DNA of 64,000 nucleotides from Ignavibacteriota bacterium (GCA_002698995.1 PAAX01000027.1:110270-174269); one strand, 5' to 3'; positions 1-9,585 are shown, counted from the stretch's first letter. The notes: generated from the sequence alone by a model not told the origin. A program made the numbers and translations.

Positions 1-207
1 AAATGCATCAACATGAACTTGAGGATAAACTTTTAAACTTTCGTTCAGCATTTCAACTCTTTCTGCAGTAGTAAACAAAGGTGTTTTGCCCGGATTTTTT
101 GCTACTGTTACAATCACTTCATCAAATAAATCAATTGCTCTTTTTACAATATCAATGTGTCCGTTTGTAACCGGATCAAATGTTCCCGGATAAATTACTT
201 TTCTCAT
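1..207 (-). CDS. coaD: Pantetheine-phosphate adenylyltransferase, N-terminal part (cut by window edge)
   Basis: The first 69 codons are visible and the rest lies beyond the left edge. CoaD transfers AMP from ATP to 4'-phosphopantetheine, the next-to-last step of coenzyme A synthesis in the cytoplasm. The N-terminus shows the nucleotidyltransferase signature of the family: [12 protein letters not shown], which contains the T/HxGH-type ATP-binding motif, followed by the usual [14 protein letters not shown] helix-strand stretch. The start is an ATG at 205-207. Family members are about 160 residues, so somewhat under half the gene is seen. It reads in the same direction as the lipoprotein gene upstream of it, 63 bases away. 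Confidence 0.93.
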   Translation of the reverse strand, partial: MRKVIYPGTFDPVTNGHIDIVKRAIDLFDEVIVTVAKNPGKTPLFTTAERVEMLNESLKVYPQVHVDAF

Positions 208-270
208 TTCTCTCAATTTTTATTGTTAAAAAAGAATAATGAAAAGTAAGTAAATGATTTTACCTATGCA

Positions 271-1680
271 TTATTTTTCTACAACTAACCCTGAACCAAA
301 TTCTTCTATTTCAATAACTTTTTCAACCGATTTAGTTTCCGTATTTATAATACCTACATTTCCAATATTTCCTTCGCCGTTTACTTTTATACTTGGCTTA
401 AAATTTCCGTTTTGATTTCTTGAAGAGACATAAAGATATTTATCATCGGAAGTTAAATCGCAACCGTGAAGCTGACTGAAAGCAGGGTGCGTTATGGTTC
501 CGGTAATATTCCAATTCTGTTCTGATTTAGTTATTTCGGTAACATTACTGTTCATCATAGATACAACATAAATTTCATTTCCATTTGAACTAACTGCTAT
601 CTGCATAGGCATTGCGGGAACATTCAGTGTAGAAATTATATTCGTCGTATTTAAATTCATTACAAGTAATTGATTAGTTCCTCTTGCAGATATATAAAGA
701 TAATTCTCATCGGGAGAAATTGTAGTCTGCATTGGTTCGTAATTAACTCCCAATGAAATAGGATTAATCATTTCATCCGATTCCGCATCAATTACAAAAA
801 GATAGTTTTTGATTAAGTCGGCACAGTATAATCTTTCTCTATTTTTTGCTAATGCAATTCCATGAGGAACTCCAGTAATAACAAGGTCAATCTCACCTCT
901 TAAAGTTAGATCACTCATATTTACAACATAAATGGAGCTGTAATTACCGGGTGCTGTTGATGATCTTGAAACATATAACTTATTCTTCTCCGGGTACAAC
1001 TCAATCATTCCCGGATATGATAAACCACTCAATTCATCTACAATCTGTTGATCATCTTTTCTAATTTTTAATAACTTTCCTGCACTTATCATTGTAACAT
1101 AAACATAATCTCCATACTCCTTAACCATATGCGGCGCTTCAATAGAATTGTTAAAGTTGAGGTCTATTATTCTGCTTACTATTTTGTTATCTCCATCAAT
1201 AACAGAAACTGCGTCACCCGCTTGATTGCAGACATAAACATTATATGATGAAGTGCTGAACGGGACTTCTCCTTTATTATTTTTGGCTCCGTTTTCAATC
1301 CATTTCTTTAATGCATTTTTTTCAACATCATTTAAATAATTGGAATGATCTGGATTCAATTTTTCACTGTTGCCTGTTACTATTTGATACAATAAACTTT
1401 TCTGTGTACTAAAAGGAATAATTACTTCACCTGAGTAACTGCCATTATCTAACGGCCTATTTTTACTCCCTTTCATTAACAGTTCATAGTTTTCAACACT
1501 TAAACCATGTGCAAGTTCATTTCCGCCGTGGCAACCGGAAGAAGCACAGCTCTTAAACAAATCTGCTGTTTCTTGAGTCTCAAATCCGTTAAAATCATTC
1601 TGAACCTCTTCATCTTTCAATTCACATGAGTTAATTAGTATTAATAATAAAATCATGGAAAGCAGATACAAGTATTTCAA
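271..1680 (-). CDS. Lipoprotein with c-type heme site and YVTN-type beta-propeller
   Basis: This 469-residue protein starts with a hydrophobic signal and a lipobox (LILINSC), so it is probably a lipid-anchored envelope protein. Residues about 40-135 resemble the cytochrome domain found in Planctomycetes-type proteins: CASSGCH, a LSVENYELLMKG stretch, and a closing LKKWIENGAK. The heme site is CX4CH rather than the common CX2CH; CX4CH is known from cytochrome c3. The remaining residues are about seven 40-residue YVTN-type blades (for example YVCNQAGDAVSVIDGDNKIV). The start is TTG, supported by GAGGT five bases upstream and by the signal sequence that begins there. Function is not known; heme binding is inferred, not shown. 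Confidence 0.75.
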   Translation of the reverse strand: MKYLYLLSMILLLILINSCELKDEEVQNDFNGFETQETADLFKSCASSGCHGGNELAHGLSVENYELLMKGSKNRPLDNGSYSGEVIIPFSTQKSLLYQIVTGNSEKLNPDHSNYLNDVEKNALKKWIENGAKNNKGEVPFSTSSYNVYVCNQAGDAVSVIDGDNKIVSRIIDLNFNNSIEAPHMVKEYGDYVYVTMISAGKLLKIRKDDQQIVDELSGLSYPGMIELYPEKNKLYVSRSSTAPGNYSSIYVVNMSDLTLRGEIDLVITGVPHGIALAKNRERLYCADLIKNYLFVIDAESDEMINPISLGVNYEPMQTTISPDENYLYISARGTNQLLVMNLNTTNIISTLNVPAMPMQIAVSSNGNEIYVVSMMNSNVTEITKSEQNWNITGTITHPAFSQLHGCDLTSDDKYLYVSSRNQNGNFKPSIKVNGEGNIGNVGIINTETKSVEKVIEIEEFGSGLVVEK

Positions 1681-1690
1681 TTTATACCTC

Positions 1691-3652
1691 TTACTTTATC
1701 AAATTCATTTTAATTGTCTGTATAAAACTTTCGGCTCTCAGCTGAGCAATATAAATTCCGGAAGAAAGATTTTCAGCATCGAATGTTACAGAATACTTTC
1801 CTTTGGCTTTAACCCCACTTACAAGATTTTTAATTTCCTCTCCCATTAAATTATAAATTTTCAATTCAACAAATCCATCACTTGGAACGGAAAAAACAAT
1901 TTGAGTAGATGGATTAAAAGGATTGGGATAATTCTGCGTAAGTTCATATTTAAGTTCAGCAGGCTCATCCTTTACGGTTGTTGTCTGCTCAACATTTATG
2001 ATATAAATCTTTTCAATAGATTTATAATCATTGGTAATTATTAGTTTTACTGTATCGGTAACAGGTGGATTAACAAATGTTGTTGAATAAGTATAATCCT
2101 CCTTTTGAGAAACCGTTTGATCATTTTTTATCCATTTATATTTAATTGGAAGAGATGTTGTATCCTCTGCCGAAACAGAAAAATTAATTTTTTCTCCTTT
2201 TACAATTGTAGTATCAGTAAAGTTATGAGATAACTGATTAATAACCGGAGTTCCGGCAATTACAACTCTGTAAGAAAAAAATTCACTTGGTGGAACAGAT
2301 CCGGCTGGATTAAGTCCTTCTCCACCTGAAGGTAAAGTAGTAACTTGATTCATATTATCTTTAGCCGCAAAGTAAAACTCTATTTTTGTCAAGTGTTCTT
2401 GTCCGGGAATTTGGAAATTGTAAACACCAAATTTTCCTTGTGTAATTCCTTCAATAATTTGCCAATTACCAATTTCATCGTCAATTAAAGTTCTGTAAAA
2501 CAAATTGGATTCCGTAATTTCAGAATCATCAATAAATTTTGCCGAAATGTTTACCGGATTGCTGTTGAAAACTTCAAAATAATTATTGCTGTATTCAATC
2601 TGCGGTTTGATATCATCGGGAGAAAACTTTAATACAAATAGTCCCCCTTGAATATCAGAAACAAGAATATTGCCGGATGGAAGAAAAGGATAACATCCCC
2701 AAGCTCCGTTATAACTAGAGTTATTAGATTGAGGATAAGTATCATAGTAACCTGCAATAATCGGATTTTCGGGATCGGAAATATTTAAAATAACATAACC
2801 TGATTCATAATAAGAAATATGAGCATAATCTCCATCTATAAAGAGATTATGAATTATGGTATTCTGTGGATAACCCCAGCTTCCAACAGCAATTTCCCAC
2901 GTCGTTTTATCTTCCAAATTAAAAATGGTAATATCTCTTTGATTGAATTCATCGGTGCCGTAAAAATATTTTTTGTCTTCAGTCATCCAACCGGAATGTG
3001 CATATCCCGGCAGATTTACACTCTGCGATATTTTAACTGGATTACTTTTATCGGTTACATCAACCAGTGCATAATTATCTTCGGCACAAACTACAACAGT
3101 ATCACTCCAAACATAAACATCATGAATATATCCGCTTGCAGTATAATATGATTTTTCAACAGGATTGGTTGGATTGGATAAATCTAAAATATGCATTCCT
3201 CCAACTCCGGATGTACCAATTACATAAGCAAATCCATTATCAATAAAAATATTATGTGCCGATGTAAATGTTGAATTATAAGTATTAACAAGAACGGCAC
3301 TATTGGGAAGATTAGAAAGATCAATTATCTGCATACCGCTTCCTGAACCAAAACCTTCAGTAACTACATATGCATATTTATCATGGACTTTCATATCGCG
3401 CCAAATTGAATTTGGTCCGTCTATAAATGAAATTTGCTCTGGATTTTGCGGATCAGTTACATCAATTATATATGTCCCGTTATAGTTGCCAAGAATTGCA
3501 TATTCTCTGTTATTCTCATCCACGTAACCCCAAATATCACTATAATCACTATTTGAAGGCTTAAAAGTTGAAAGCAGTTCTACATTTTCTTGAGAAAACA
3601 TTTTGCTGCTTATAAGAATTAATAAAAACAAAAGTGTAAATCTATTTTTCAA
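1691..3652 (-). CDS. T9SS-exported LVIVD-repeat (choice-of-anchor B type) protein
   Basis: A 653-residue secreted protein. It has a signal peptide (LLFLLILISSKMFSQ), then a propeller of LVIVD-like repeats to about residue 350 (YAYVVTEGFGSGSGMQIIDLS, DYAHISYYESGYVILNISDP), a central region without recognised motifs, an Ig/PKD-like stretch near residues 480-560, and a C-terminal type IX sorting domain starting at QNYPNPFNPSTQIVFSV and ending KMNLIK. The family is called choice-of-anchor B because the same propeller is found with different C-terminal anchors. The start is TTG with AGGAGA six bases before it. It sits 10 bases after the next gene downstream and may be co-transcribed with it. The ligand or substrate is unknown. 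Confidence 0.8.
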   Translation of the reverse strand: MKNRFTLLFLLILISSKMFSQENVELLSTFKPSNSDYSDIWGYVDENNREYAILGNYNGTYIIDVTDPQNPEQISFIDGPNSIWRDMKVHDKYAYVVTEGFGSGSGMQIIDLSNLPNSAVLVNTYNSTFTSAHNIFIDNGFAYVIGTSGVGGMHILDLSNPTNPVEKSYYTASGYIHDVYVWSDTVVVCAEDNYALVDVTDKSNPVKISQSVNLPGYAHSGWMTEDKKYFYGTDEFNQRDITIFNLEDKTTWEIAVGSWGYPQNTIIHNLFIDGDYAHISYYESGYVILNISDPENPIIAGYYDTYPQSNNSSYNGAWGCYPFLPSGNILVSDIQGGLFVLKFSPDDIKPQIEYSNNYFEVFNSNPVNISAKFIDDSEITESNLFYRTLIDDEIGNWQIIEGITQGKFGVYNFQIPGQEHLTKIEFYFAAKDNMNQVTTLPSGGEGLNPAGSVPPSEFFSYRVVIAGTPVINQLSHNFTDTTIVKGEKINFSVSAEDTTSLPIKYKWIKNDQTVSQKEDYTYSTTFVNPPVTDTVKLIITNDYKSIEKIYIINVEQTTTVKDEPAELKYELTQNYPNPFNPSTQIVFSVPSDGFVELKIYNLMGEEIKNLVSGVKAKGKYSVTFDAENLSSGIYIAQLRAESFIQTIKMNLIK

Positions 3653-3736
3653 AAGAATCTCCTTTATTTTACATTATGTCCGATTTATGATCAGAACAAG
3701 AAATAAAAATAACATGATTAGTTTAATTATCTAAAA

Positions 3737-5797
3737 TTATTTTAAATAAATTACCGGATGAACAAATAACTGCTGATTATGATTTAACAAAACAATAAAA
3801 TAATTTCCCGAAGATATTTCTGAAGGAGCAAAATAAAAGCTTTTAACTCCGGCTTCAATAAAGCCATCATAAATTGTTTTTAATCTTTCTCCGAGAATAT
3901 TATAAACTGCTAAATTATACATTCCACTTTTTTCTAACTGTAAATTAATTATTGTACTGTTATTAAAGGGGTTAGGATAATTGGAAATTCCAACTTCATT
4001 TTTATGATTAATACTATTACTATATTCTACTTTTGTGATTAATTTATTTCTGTAAAAGTAAATTCCCCCTTTAATATTACCGATAAATAAATCCTCATCG
4101 CCGTCAGAATCAATATCAACAAGTGAAGGAAAAGAATCACCACCAAAATTTGACAGGAACTTTTCATCTTTCAAAACATAATTTCCGTTCTCTTTTTTAA
4201 AGAGCTTCAAATCTCCATCTCTATTTCCAATTAGTAATTCCAGTTCTCCATCATTATCAATATCCGAAAAAGCCGGTGCGCTTTGTTCACCAACATCAAT
4301 TTCTTCAAAGTAAGTGTCATCTTTTTGAAATGAATAATTGAACTTACTGCCGTTGTTTCTATAAAGCTGGAGGCGTCCATTAAATCCACCTAAAACCAAA
4401 TCCAAATCATCATCATTATCGATATCAATCAATACCGGTCTAACAAAATTGCTGAACTTAATGTTATTTCCTAAATCATCTTTTAATGTATTAGGTTGAG
4501 AAAATGAATAACTTTGATTTGTACCTTCATTTATATAAATATCAATTTCACCTAAAAATCTCCCGATCAATAAATCATAATCACCATCAAAATCTATATC
4601 TACAAATGCCGGAGCAATCGATAGACTTGATTGGATGTTACTAAAAAGAGAATCTTTAAAAATAAATTCCGGACTAAAATTATCTCCTTCATTTTCAAAG
4701 AAGTATAGAGTTCCATTCGGATTTTTTTCGGACCCGATAAATAAATCTTTATCGCCATCGGCATCAATATCTACAAAAGCCGGAATACTTTTACTTCCTA
4801 TATCAAGAGAATATAGAAAATCCTTTGTTAATAATTTATAACCGCTTAAAGGATTAGAATCAATTCTTTCGTAATAAATTATGGTTTCGTCAATTGAAGC
4901 TTCATAAAGAACCGAAACAAAGAGTTCCAAAGTACCGTCTTTGTTGATATCAAATAACCGCGGCATATTAAATCCGGGAGTATTAATACTATCACTGTTG
5001 ACTGGAAAAATATTACTCTTAAGATTTAGATCGGGATTTTCAGGAGTTCCTTCATTTTCAAGAAAGTATAAGCTGTTGCTGAAAAAATCTCCCCACAAAA
5101 TATCAAAATCGTTGTCGCTATCAATATCTCCAAACTCAAGAGAACTAGCGCCATGTTTTTGAATTTGGTTTTGTTTGGTACCAACAATTAAAATGTCATT
5201 CCAATTATTAGTTATAAATTTGAAAAGAAAAGAATCTGCCGTACCGATATTTTCATAAAAGGTTACTGTTCCGGCTTGGTTGCCGGAAATTAAATCGAAA
5301 TCATTGTCGTTATCAATATCAACAAATACCGGATTTGAAACTGACTCACTAAAAATTGGTTCGTTATTATCATCTAAAACCGGTTCTAATTGCAAGCGAA
5401 AATTAGGATTGAATTTATCGCCGATATTCTCCCAATAGCTTAACTGATTATTTTCTGCGCCTGTAAAACAGTCATAATCATCATCATTATCAATATCAAC
5501 AAAGAAAAACCAATTAGAAATTTTTAGTTCAGAGAAATAATTATCATTATATAATAAATTATTATTGTCGTTTATATAACTTATGAAAGTGCCGTCACTG
5601 CTAAGTATAAAAAGATCTGAGTTAGTATCACCATTTATATCTATAAATTGAAACTCGGGGTTATTAACTCCGCCGTAGAAAATATTTTCCAATAATTTAT
5701 TGTTCTTGAAAAAATCAATTGTAGAAATTTCTCTTTCAAATATTTGCGCATTTATTTGAATAAACGAAAATAATATTATGTAAAAGATGTACTTCAT
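3737..5797 (-). CDS. T9SS-exported FG-GAP/VCBS repeat protein
   Basis: A 686-residue exported protein with a signal peptide (MKYIFYIILFSFIQINAQ). It consists of about eight FG-GAP/VCBS-like repeats whose cores read DIDNDDDYDC, DIDNDNDFDL, DIDADGDKDLFIG and DIDSDGDEDLFIG; these acidic loops usually bind calcium in integrin-alpha-like propellers. The C-terminus is a type IX sorting domain (ISNYPNPFNNST to the end), slightly divergent because PST has become NST. The start codon overlaps the stop codon of rsmD by four bases (ATGA), so translation of the two is probably coupled although their roles look unrelated. A role in adhesion or surface glycan binding is inference only. Confidence 0.8.
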   Translation of the reverse strand: MKYIFYIILFSFIQINAQIFEREISTIDFFKNNKLLENIFYGGVNNPEFQFIDINGDTNSDLFILSSDGTFISYINDNNNLLYNDNYFSELKISNWFFFVDIDNDDDYDCFTGAENNQLSYWENIGDKFNPNFRLQLEPVLDDNNEPIFSESVSNPVFVDIDNDNDFDLISGNQAGTVTFYENIGTADSFLFKFITNNWNDILIVGTKQNQIQKHGASSLEFGDIDSDNDFDILWGDFFSNSLYFLENEGTPENPDLNLKSNIFPVNSDSINTPGFNMPRLFDINKDGTLELFVSVLYEASIDETIIYYERIDSNPLSGYKLLTKDFLYSLDIGSKSIPAFVDIDADGDKDLFIGSEKNPNGTLYFFENEGDNFSPEFIFKDSLFSNIQSSLSIAPAFVDIDFDGDYDLLIGRFLGEIDIYINEGTNQSYSFSQPNTLKDDLGNNIKFSNFVRPVLIDIDNDDDLDLVLGGFNGRLQLYRNNGSKFNYSFQKDDTYFEEIDVGEQSAPAFSDIDNDGELELLIGNRDGDLKLFKKENGNYVLKDEKFLSNFGGDSFPSLVDIDSDGDEDLFIGNIKGGIYFYRNKLITKVEYSNSINHKNEVGISNYPNPFNNSTIINLQLEKSGMYNLAVYNILGERLKTIYDGFIEAGVKSFYFAPSEISSGNYFIVLLNHNQQLFVHPVIYLK

Positions 5798-6339
5798 AAG
5801 CTTAATTGATAAATTAAACTATCTCCCATTCTTTTAATCGGTTTCGATTGAAAAGCTTCAACGTCTTTTTCTTCCGTCTGAATTGAGCGTTCAATTATAA
5901 ACAAACCTTCATCTTCTAAAAATCCATTTTTAAGGATATTTTTTGCAGTCTCATGAATATCATCTTTGAAGAATGGAGGATCTGCAAAAATTAAATCATA
6001 TTTATCATGCTCTGTTAAAGCAGAAAATTTTAAAGCCGGCATTTTAAAAATTCTGCATTGCTTTTCAGCTCTTATTAATTCAATATTTTCCTGAAGAACT
6101 TTAATTACAGGGAAATTCATTTCAACAAAGTGAACTTCAGAAGCACCACGGCTTAAGGATTCTAACCCAAGAGCACCCGAACCAGCATAAATATCAAGTA
6201 CTTTCATTTGATCAAAATCCAAAATATTATTTAGATAATTGAAAAGTGATTCTTTCATTTGATCTGTTGTAGGTCTTGTATATTTATCGGAAGGAACTTT
6301 AAGTTTTCTTCCTTTATGAAATCCGGAAATTATTCTCAT
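5794..6339 (-). CDS. rsmD: 16S rRNA (guanine966-N2)-methyltransferase
   Basis: RsmD methylates G966 of 16S rRNA using S-adenosylmethionine. The 181-residue length is normal. It opens with the family's MRIISGFHKGRKL, continues with RPTTDQMKESLFNYL, a SAM-binding glycine motif DIYAGSGALGLESLSRG, and the catalytic DPPF motif (residues about 120-123, FADPPF). The start is ATG at 6337-6339. Its last four bases overlap the start of the VCBS-repeat protein gene. No upstream gene is close enough (90 bases) to be clearly in the same operon. Confidence 0.93.
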   Translation of the reverse strand: MRIISGFHKGRKLKVPSDKYTRPTTDQMKESLFNYLNNILDFDQMKVLDIYAGSGALGLESLSRGASEVHFVEMNFPVIKVLQENIELIRAEKQCRIFKMPALKFSALTEHDKYDLIFADPPFFKDDIHETAKNILKNGFLEDEGLFIIERSIQTEEKDVEAFQSKPIKRMGDSLIYQLSL

Positions 6340-6429
6340 AACAATTAGTATTATTTTATTTGATTAATGATTCTACTTAAAATAAAAAAATAGTTTGTGC
6401 AAAGTATAATTAATGTGTTTTCTATTTTT

Positions 6430-7350
6430 TTAGATCATACGAAGAGCAATACCGGCAGCGGCTGTAAATGAGTTGTAATCAATTGATTGGAGAAAATCTC
6501 TATCTATTTCATCGGATAAATTTATGTTTGCAAAAGGGTTAAATTTTACAAGAGAAATATCAAATTCATCTTTAACTTTTTGAAGCAGAAGATCGTCAAC
6601 AAAAGAACCGGCAATATAATTTGTTAAGGCTTTACTTGAATCTACTCCGTTATTGTTAACGGAATCATATAAATTTAGTATAGCATCAAAAATTTCACTC
6701 TGGTCTTTCAAATTCAGTTTCTTGAAAAAGAAGGGATAATTAGAAGCCGAAGCAATCAATGAAATACTTTTGCTATCAGTATAAAGTGAAATAAAAAAAT
6801 CATTTTTTGATTTAGGATTATCAATAACCACAAAGGAATTAGCGGCTAAGTGAACATTATCAGCAAACCGAAGTTTTAATTTATTCTTCACGCAAAATTT
6901 ATGAATATGCTGAAGAAGAGATTTTTGAGCAGCTATAATTATTACACTTTTGCTTTCTCTAAACCCCGATTTATCTACTTCAATTGCTCTAATAACAAAA
7001 TCATCGGGACTATAATCTGGGAATAATTCCGAAATTTCCCATTTGTAGTGCTCTAATAAATCATTGCTTACTAAAGTTTTATCGTAAGGAATTTCAAATA
7101 TTTTAAATACTTGATGCGGAAGTGAAAATGAAACTAAGTCTGTTTTAAGTGGTTTTCTTAAAATTAATTGATCGAAAGAATTCTGGAGAATATTGATGAA
7201 TTTTTGTTCACTGAAATTTACATTCCAATTTTCAGAAAAAAATTCTTCATCAACATTCTCCAGCAAAAATTTATTTGAATAGTTCAGCTCTACAATTTGA
7301 AGCTTATCTTCAGTAATATTAAATCCAGCATGACTTTCAAATAAAGGCAT
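6430..7350 (-). CDS. PilM-like actin-fold protein
   Basis: A 306-residue cytoplasmic protein without signal or membrane segment. The overall pattern resembles PilM, the actin/FtsA-fold platform protein of type IV pilus and type II secretion systems: GFNITEDKLQIVEL at the start, a central SFSLPHQVFKIFEIP stretch, and a closing FTAAAGIALRMI that matches the FxxAxGLALR tail of PilM. No pilN, pilO, pilQ or secretin gene is beside it. Instead it is paired, nine bases downstream, with a single-span membrane protein that has a pilin-like motif. Function is unassigned; PilM-like fold is a pattern-level call. Confidence 0.5.
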   Translation of the reverse strand: MPLFESHAGFNITEDKLQIVELNYSNKFLLENVDEEFFSENWNVNFSEQKFINILQNSFDQLILRKPLKTDLVSFSLPHQVFKIFEIPYDKTLVSNDLLEHYKWEISELFPDYSPDDFVIRAIEVDKSGFRESKSVIIIAAQKSLLQHIHKFCVKNKLKLRFADNVHLAANSFVVIDNPKSKNDFFISLYTDSKSISLIASASNYPFFFKKLNLKDQSEIFDAILNLYDSVNNNGVDSSKALTNYIAGSFVDDLLLQKVKDEFDISLVKFNPFANINLSDEIDRDFLQSIDYNSFTAAAGIALRMI

Positions 7351-7359
7351 TAAATTATA

Positions 7360-7917
7360 CTATTCCCAAGAAGCAGTATTTAATAAAGCTTGGTTAAATA
7401 AACTATCGCCAATTTGTCCAAATCCATCAGGATCTTTAATGAAATAATGTTCGCCAATAGTAACTGTGCTGTCAATTCTCATTACTCTTCCTCTTCTGTC
7501 AATAACAGTATCCGGAATTATAAGAGTATCTATTTTCATAAAATAGTTTTCCAAACTTCTCGGAGCATGGTAAAGGGAATCGGCATTAAAAGGACCGCTT
7601 ACCAAGTCAATAAATGGATTTGTAGATCTTTGTGTTAAAGAATCGAAACCGTTTATTTTCTTTTGAACTGTTGTATCAGTCTTAATAAAATTAATTAATG
7701 AATCTAAGTTATCGGTATATTTTCCATTCACATCATCATATAAAATTTGAGCTTGTCTTAAATTAAGCATTCTGGCTCTTGATTCGCTTTTATAATATTT
7801 TTCAGTTTCAATAACTTCTGTCGGGTCTAATATTGCTACTCTTATCAAAACGTAAGATAGCACAACAATAATTACGTAAAGAACAGCATGTACATACCAC
7901 GGTTCGTGTCTTGACAT
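7360..7917 (-). CDS. Single-span membrane protein with pilin-like LRQAQ...GKYTDNLDSL motif
   Basis: A 185-residue protein with one N-terminal membrane helix (residues about 9-29, AVLYVIIVVLSYVLIRVAIL) and an extracytoplasmic domain. Residues about 50-80 read RMLNLRQAQILYDDVNGKYTDNLDSLINFI, a layout also seen just after the helix of type II pseudopilins (LRxAQxxYxxxNGKYxxxLxxL), although the usual prepilin cleavage site is absent. The start has a strong GGAGG five bases upstream. It directly precedes the PilM-like gene with a nine-base gap, so the two probably work together. I do not recognise a named family. Confidence 0.5.
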   Translation of the reverse strand: MSRHEPWYVHAVLYVIIVVLSYVLIRVAILDPTEVIETEKYYKSESRARMLNLRQAQILYDDVNGKYTDNLDSLINFIKTDTTVQKKINGFDSLTQRSTNPFIDLVSGPFNADSLYHAPRSLENYFMKIDTLIIPDTVIDRRGRVMRIDSTVTIGEHYFIKDPDGFGQIGDSLFNQALLNTASWE

Positions 7918-7941
7918 TTTTCCTCCAAGGGTTTTCGATTT

Positions 7942-8364
7942 TTACTCTAACGTTATAAACTTACTAATTTTATTTAACTTTGCCTCGCCAATTCCTTTTA
8001 CCTCAAGCAGTTCTTCTAATTTACTAAACTTTCCTTTTAAACTTCGTAAATTGATAATTTTTTCTGCTGTTTTTTCCCCGATTCCGGGAAGAAGAACCAG
8101 TTCGTTTATTGAGGCAGTGTTAATATTTACACTTGATTCTAAAAGAACTTTTTTATCTTCTATAGTTTTATCATCCTTACTAAAATCCAAAAGTTCCTGT
8201 TTAGAATCAACTACTTTTTCCATCAAATTTTTGTTATTGTCAGCTTCATAAGCCGAATTATACAGACTATCTTGTTTTTCGTAATTATAATTTTTGTACT
8301 CCCTGTATTCACTTTTGTATTTTAGATAGTATCCGCCTAAACCTGCAAAAAAGAAAATCAGCAA
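7942..8364 (-). CDS. ComEA-type helix-hairpin-helix protein, start uncertain
   Basis: The C-terminus carries two helix-hairpin-helix motifs (residues about 74-140: INTASINELVLLPGIGEKTAEKII and LEELLEVKGIGEAKLNKI), the DNA-binding module of ComEA-like proteins. The bounds given use the only usual start codon, a TTG, but that start lies inside a membrane helix and has no nearby ribosome site. The same frame stays open for 31 more codons up to the dnaJ stop (8458-8460). Those codons read like the normal N-terminus of Bacteroidota ComEA-like proteins (KKFGLTRQEFSVVLFLL), yet contain no ATG, GTG or TTG. An AGGA at 8446-8449 precedes an ATC at 8434-8436, so a rare start or a sequence error is possible. 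Confidence 0.7.
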   Translation of the reverse strand: MLIFFFAGLGGYYLKYKSEYREYKNYNYEKQDSLYNSAYEADNNKNLMEKVVDSKQELLDFSKDDKTIEDKKVLLESSVNINTASINELVLLPGIGEKTAEKIINLRSLKGKFSKLEELLEVKGIGEAKLNKISKFITLE

Positions 8365-8457
8365 AAATAATACTACCGAAAACTCCTGCCGAGTTAAACC
8401 AAACTTTTTAGATATTTGGTCAAATGTTTTTCTGATTTTAGATATTCCTATTTTATT

Positions 8458-9585
8458 TTATGTTTGAGGAACTCTTATATTAGGCTGTTTATCTAACTCT
8501 TTCAATAACTCTTTCTCTTTAGAAGATATTTTTTTAGGAATATGAATATTAATTTTTACTAATTGATCTCCGGCACCGTGTGAATTTAAATGCTGAATAC
8601 CTTTCTCACGCATCTTTAAATATTTACCGGGCTCGGTTCCAGGTTCAATTTTTAACTTTGCTCTTCCGTTAAGAGTTGGGACTTCAACCTCTGTACCCAT
8701 AACAGCTTCGGGATAACTTAAATACAAATCATAAATTACATTATCTCCATCCCGCAAAAAATACTCATGTTGAATTTCTTGGAAAATTACTAATATATCT
8801 CCGCTAGGTCCGCCATTTTTACCTGCATTACCTTCACCTCTTAAAGTCATGTAACTTCCCTCGCTAACCCCGGCAGGAACACTAACTTTAATTGTATCTT
8901 CTTCATATAATCTTCCATCACCACGGCAAGTACCGCATGGACTTGAAATTGTTTTTCCAGTTCCGCTGCAGTTATTACAAGGACTAATATTTACAAACTG
9001 ACCAAACAATGAACGAGATACTTGTCTAACTTCACCTGAACCGTTACAAACCGGACAAGTATTAAAGGAATTAGAATCTTTGGCTCCGGTTCCGGCGCAA
9101 GTACCGCACTTTCTATATCTCTTTAACTTTATTTTTTTTGTTGTACCGGAAGCAATTTCTTCCATAGTTAACTTAAGAGTTACTTTTAGATCAGAGCCTG
9201 GAGTTCCTGTAGATTTTTGTCTCCCTCTCTGCGATTGACCACCGCCGAAGAAATCATCAAAAATTGAAGAACCGCCGCCTCCAAAAGCACTTCCAAAAAT
9301 ATCAGAGAAGTGACTAAAGATATCATTTGCATCACTAAATCCATGAAAATCTTGTCCGCCTCTTAATCCGCTGTGACCAAATTTATCATACTTTGCTCTT
9401 TTATTGTCATCACTCAGTACTTCATAAGCTTCTGCAGCTTCTTTAAAATTCTCTTCAGCTTCTTTATCTCCAGGATTTCTATCCGGGTGAAACTTCATTG
9501 CCATTTTTCTGTATGCTTTTTTTATTTCATCTTTGGTTGCATTTTTCTGGAGTTCTAAAATTTCGTAATAATCTCTTTTTGCCAT
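8458..9585 (-). CDS. dnaJ: Chaperone DnaJ (Hsp40)
   Basis: DnaJ delivers unfolded proteins to DnaK and stimulates its ATPase. The 375-residue protein has the full type I layout: J domain with HPD ([14 protein letters not shown], residues about 33-35), a Gly/Phe-rich linker ([20 protein letters not shown]), four CxxCxGxG-type zinc repeats ([32 protein letters not shown]; the last has D in place of the third-position residue typical of the motif), and the two-part C-terminal substrate domain. It lies 36 bases after grpE, so hrcA-grpE-dnaJ form one heat-shock operon. dnaK is not in the window. Confidence 0.96.
   Translation of the reverse strand: MAKRDYYEILELQKNATKDEIKKAYRKMAMKFHPDRNPGDKEAEENFKEAAEAYEVLSDDNKRAKYDKFGHSGLRGGQDFHGFSDANDIFSHFSDIFGSAFGGGGSSIFDDFFGGGQSQRGRQKSTGTPGSDLKVTLKLTMEEIASGTTKKIKLKRYRKCGTCAGTGAKDSNSFNTCPVCNGSGEVRQVSRSLFGQFVNISPCNNCSGTGKTISSPCGTCRGDGRLYEEDTIKVSVPAGVSEGSYMTLRGEGNAGKNGGPSGDILVIFQEIQHEYFLRDGDNVIYDLYLSYPEAVMGTEVEVPTLNGRAKLKIEPGTEPGKYLKMREKGIQHLNSHGAGDQLVKINIHIPKKISSKEKELLKELDKQPNIRVPQT

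Noticed and set aside
3737..5797. Frameshift or misassembly from many near-identical DIDNDND repeats
   Set aside because: The frame is open throughout and blades differ enough at DNA level to be genuine VCBS repeats.
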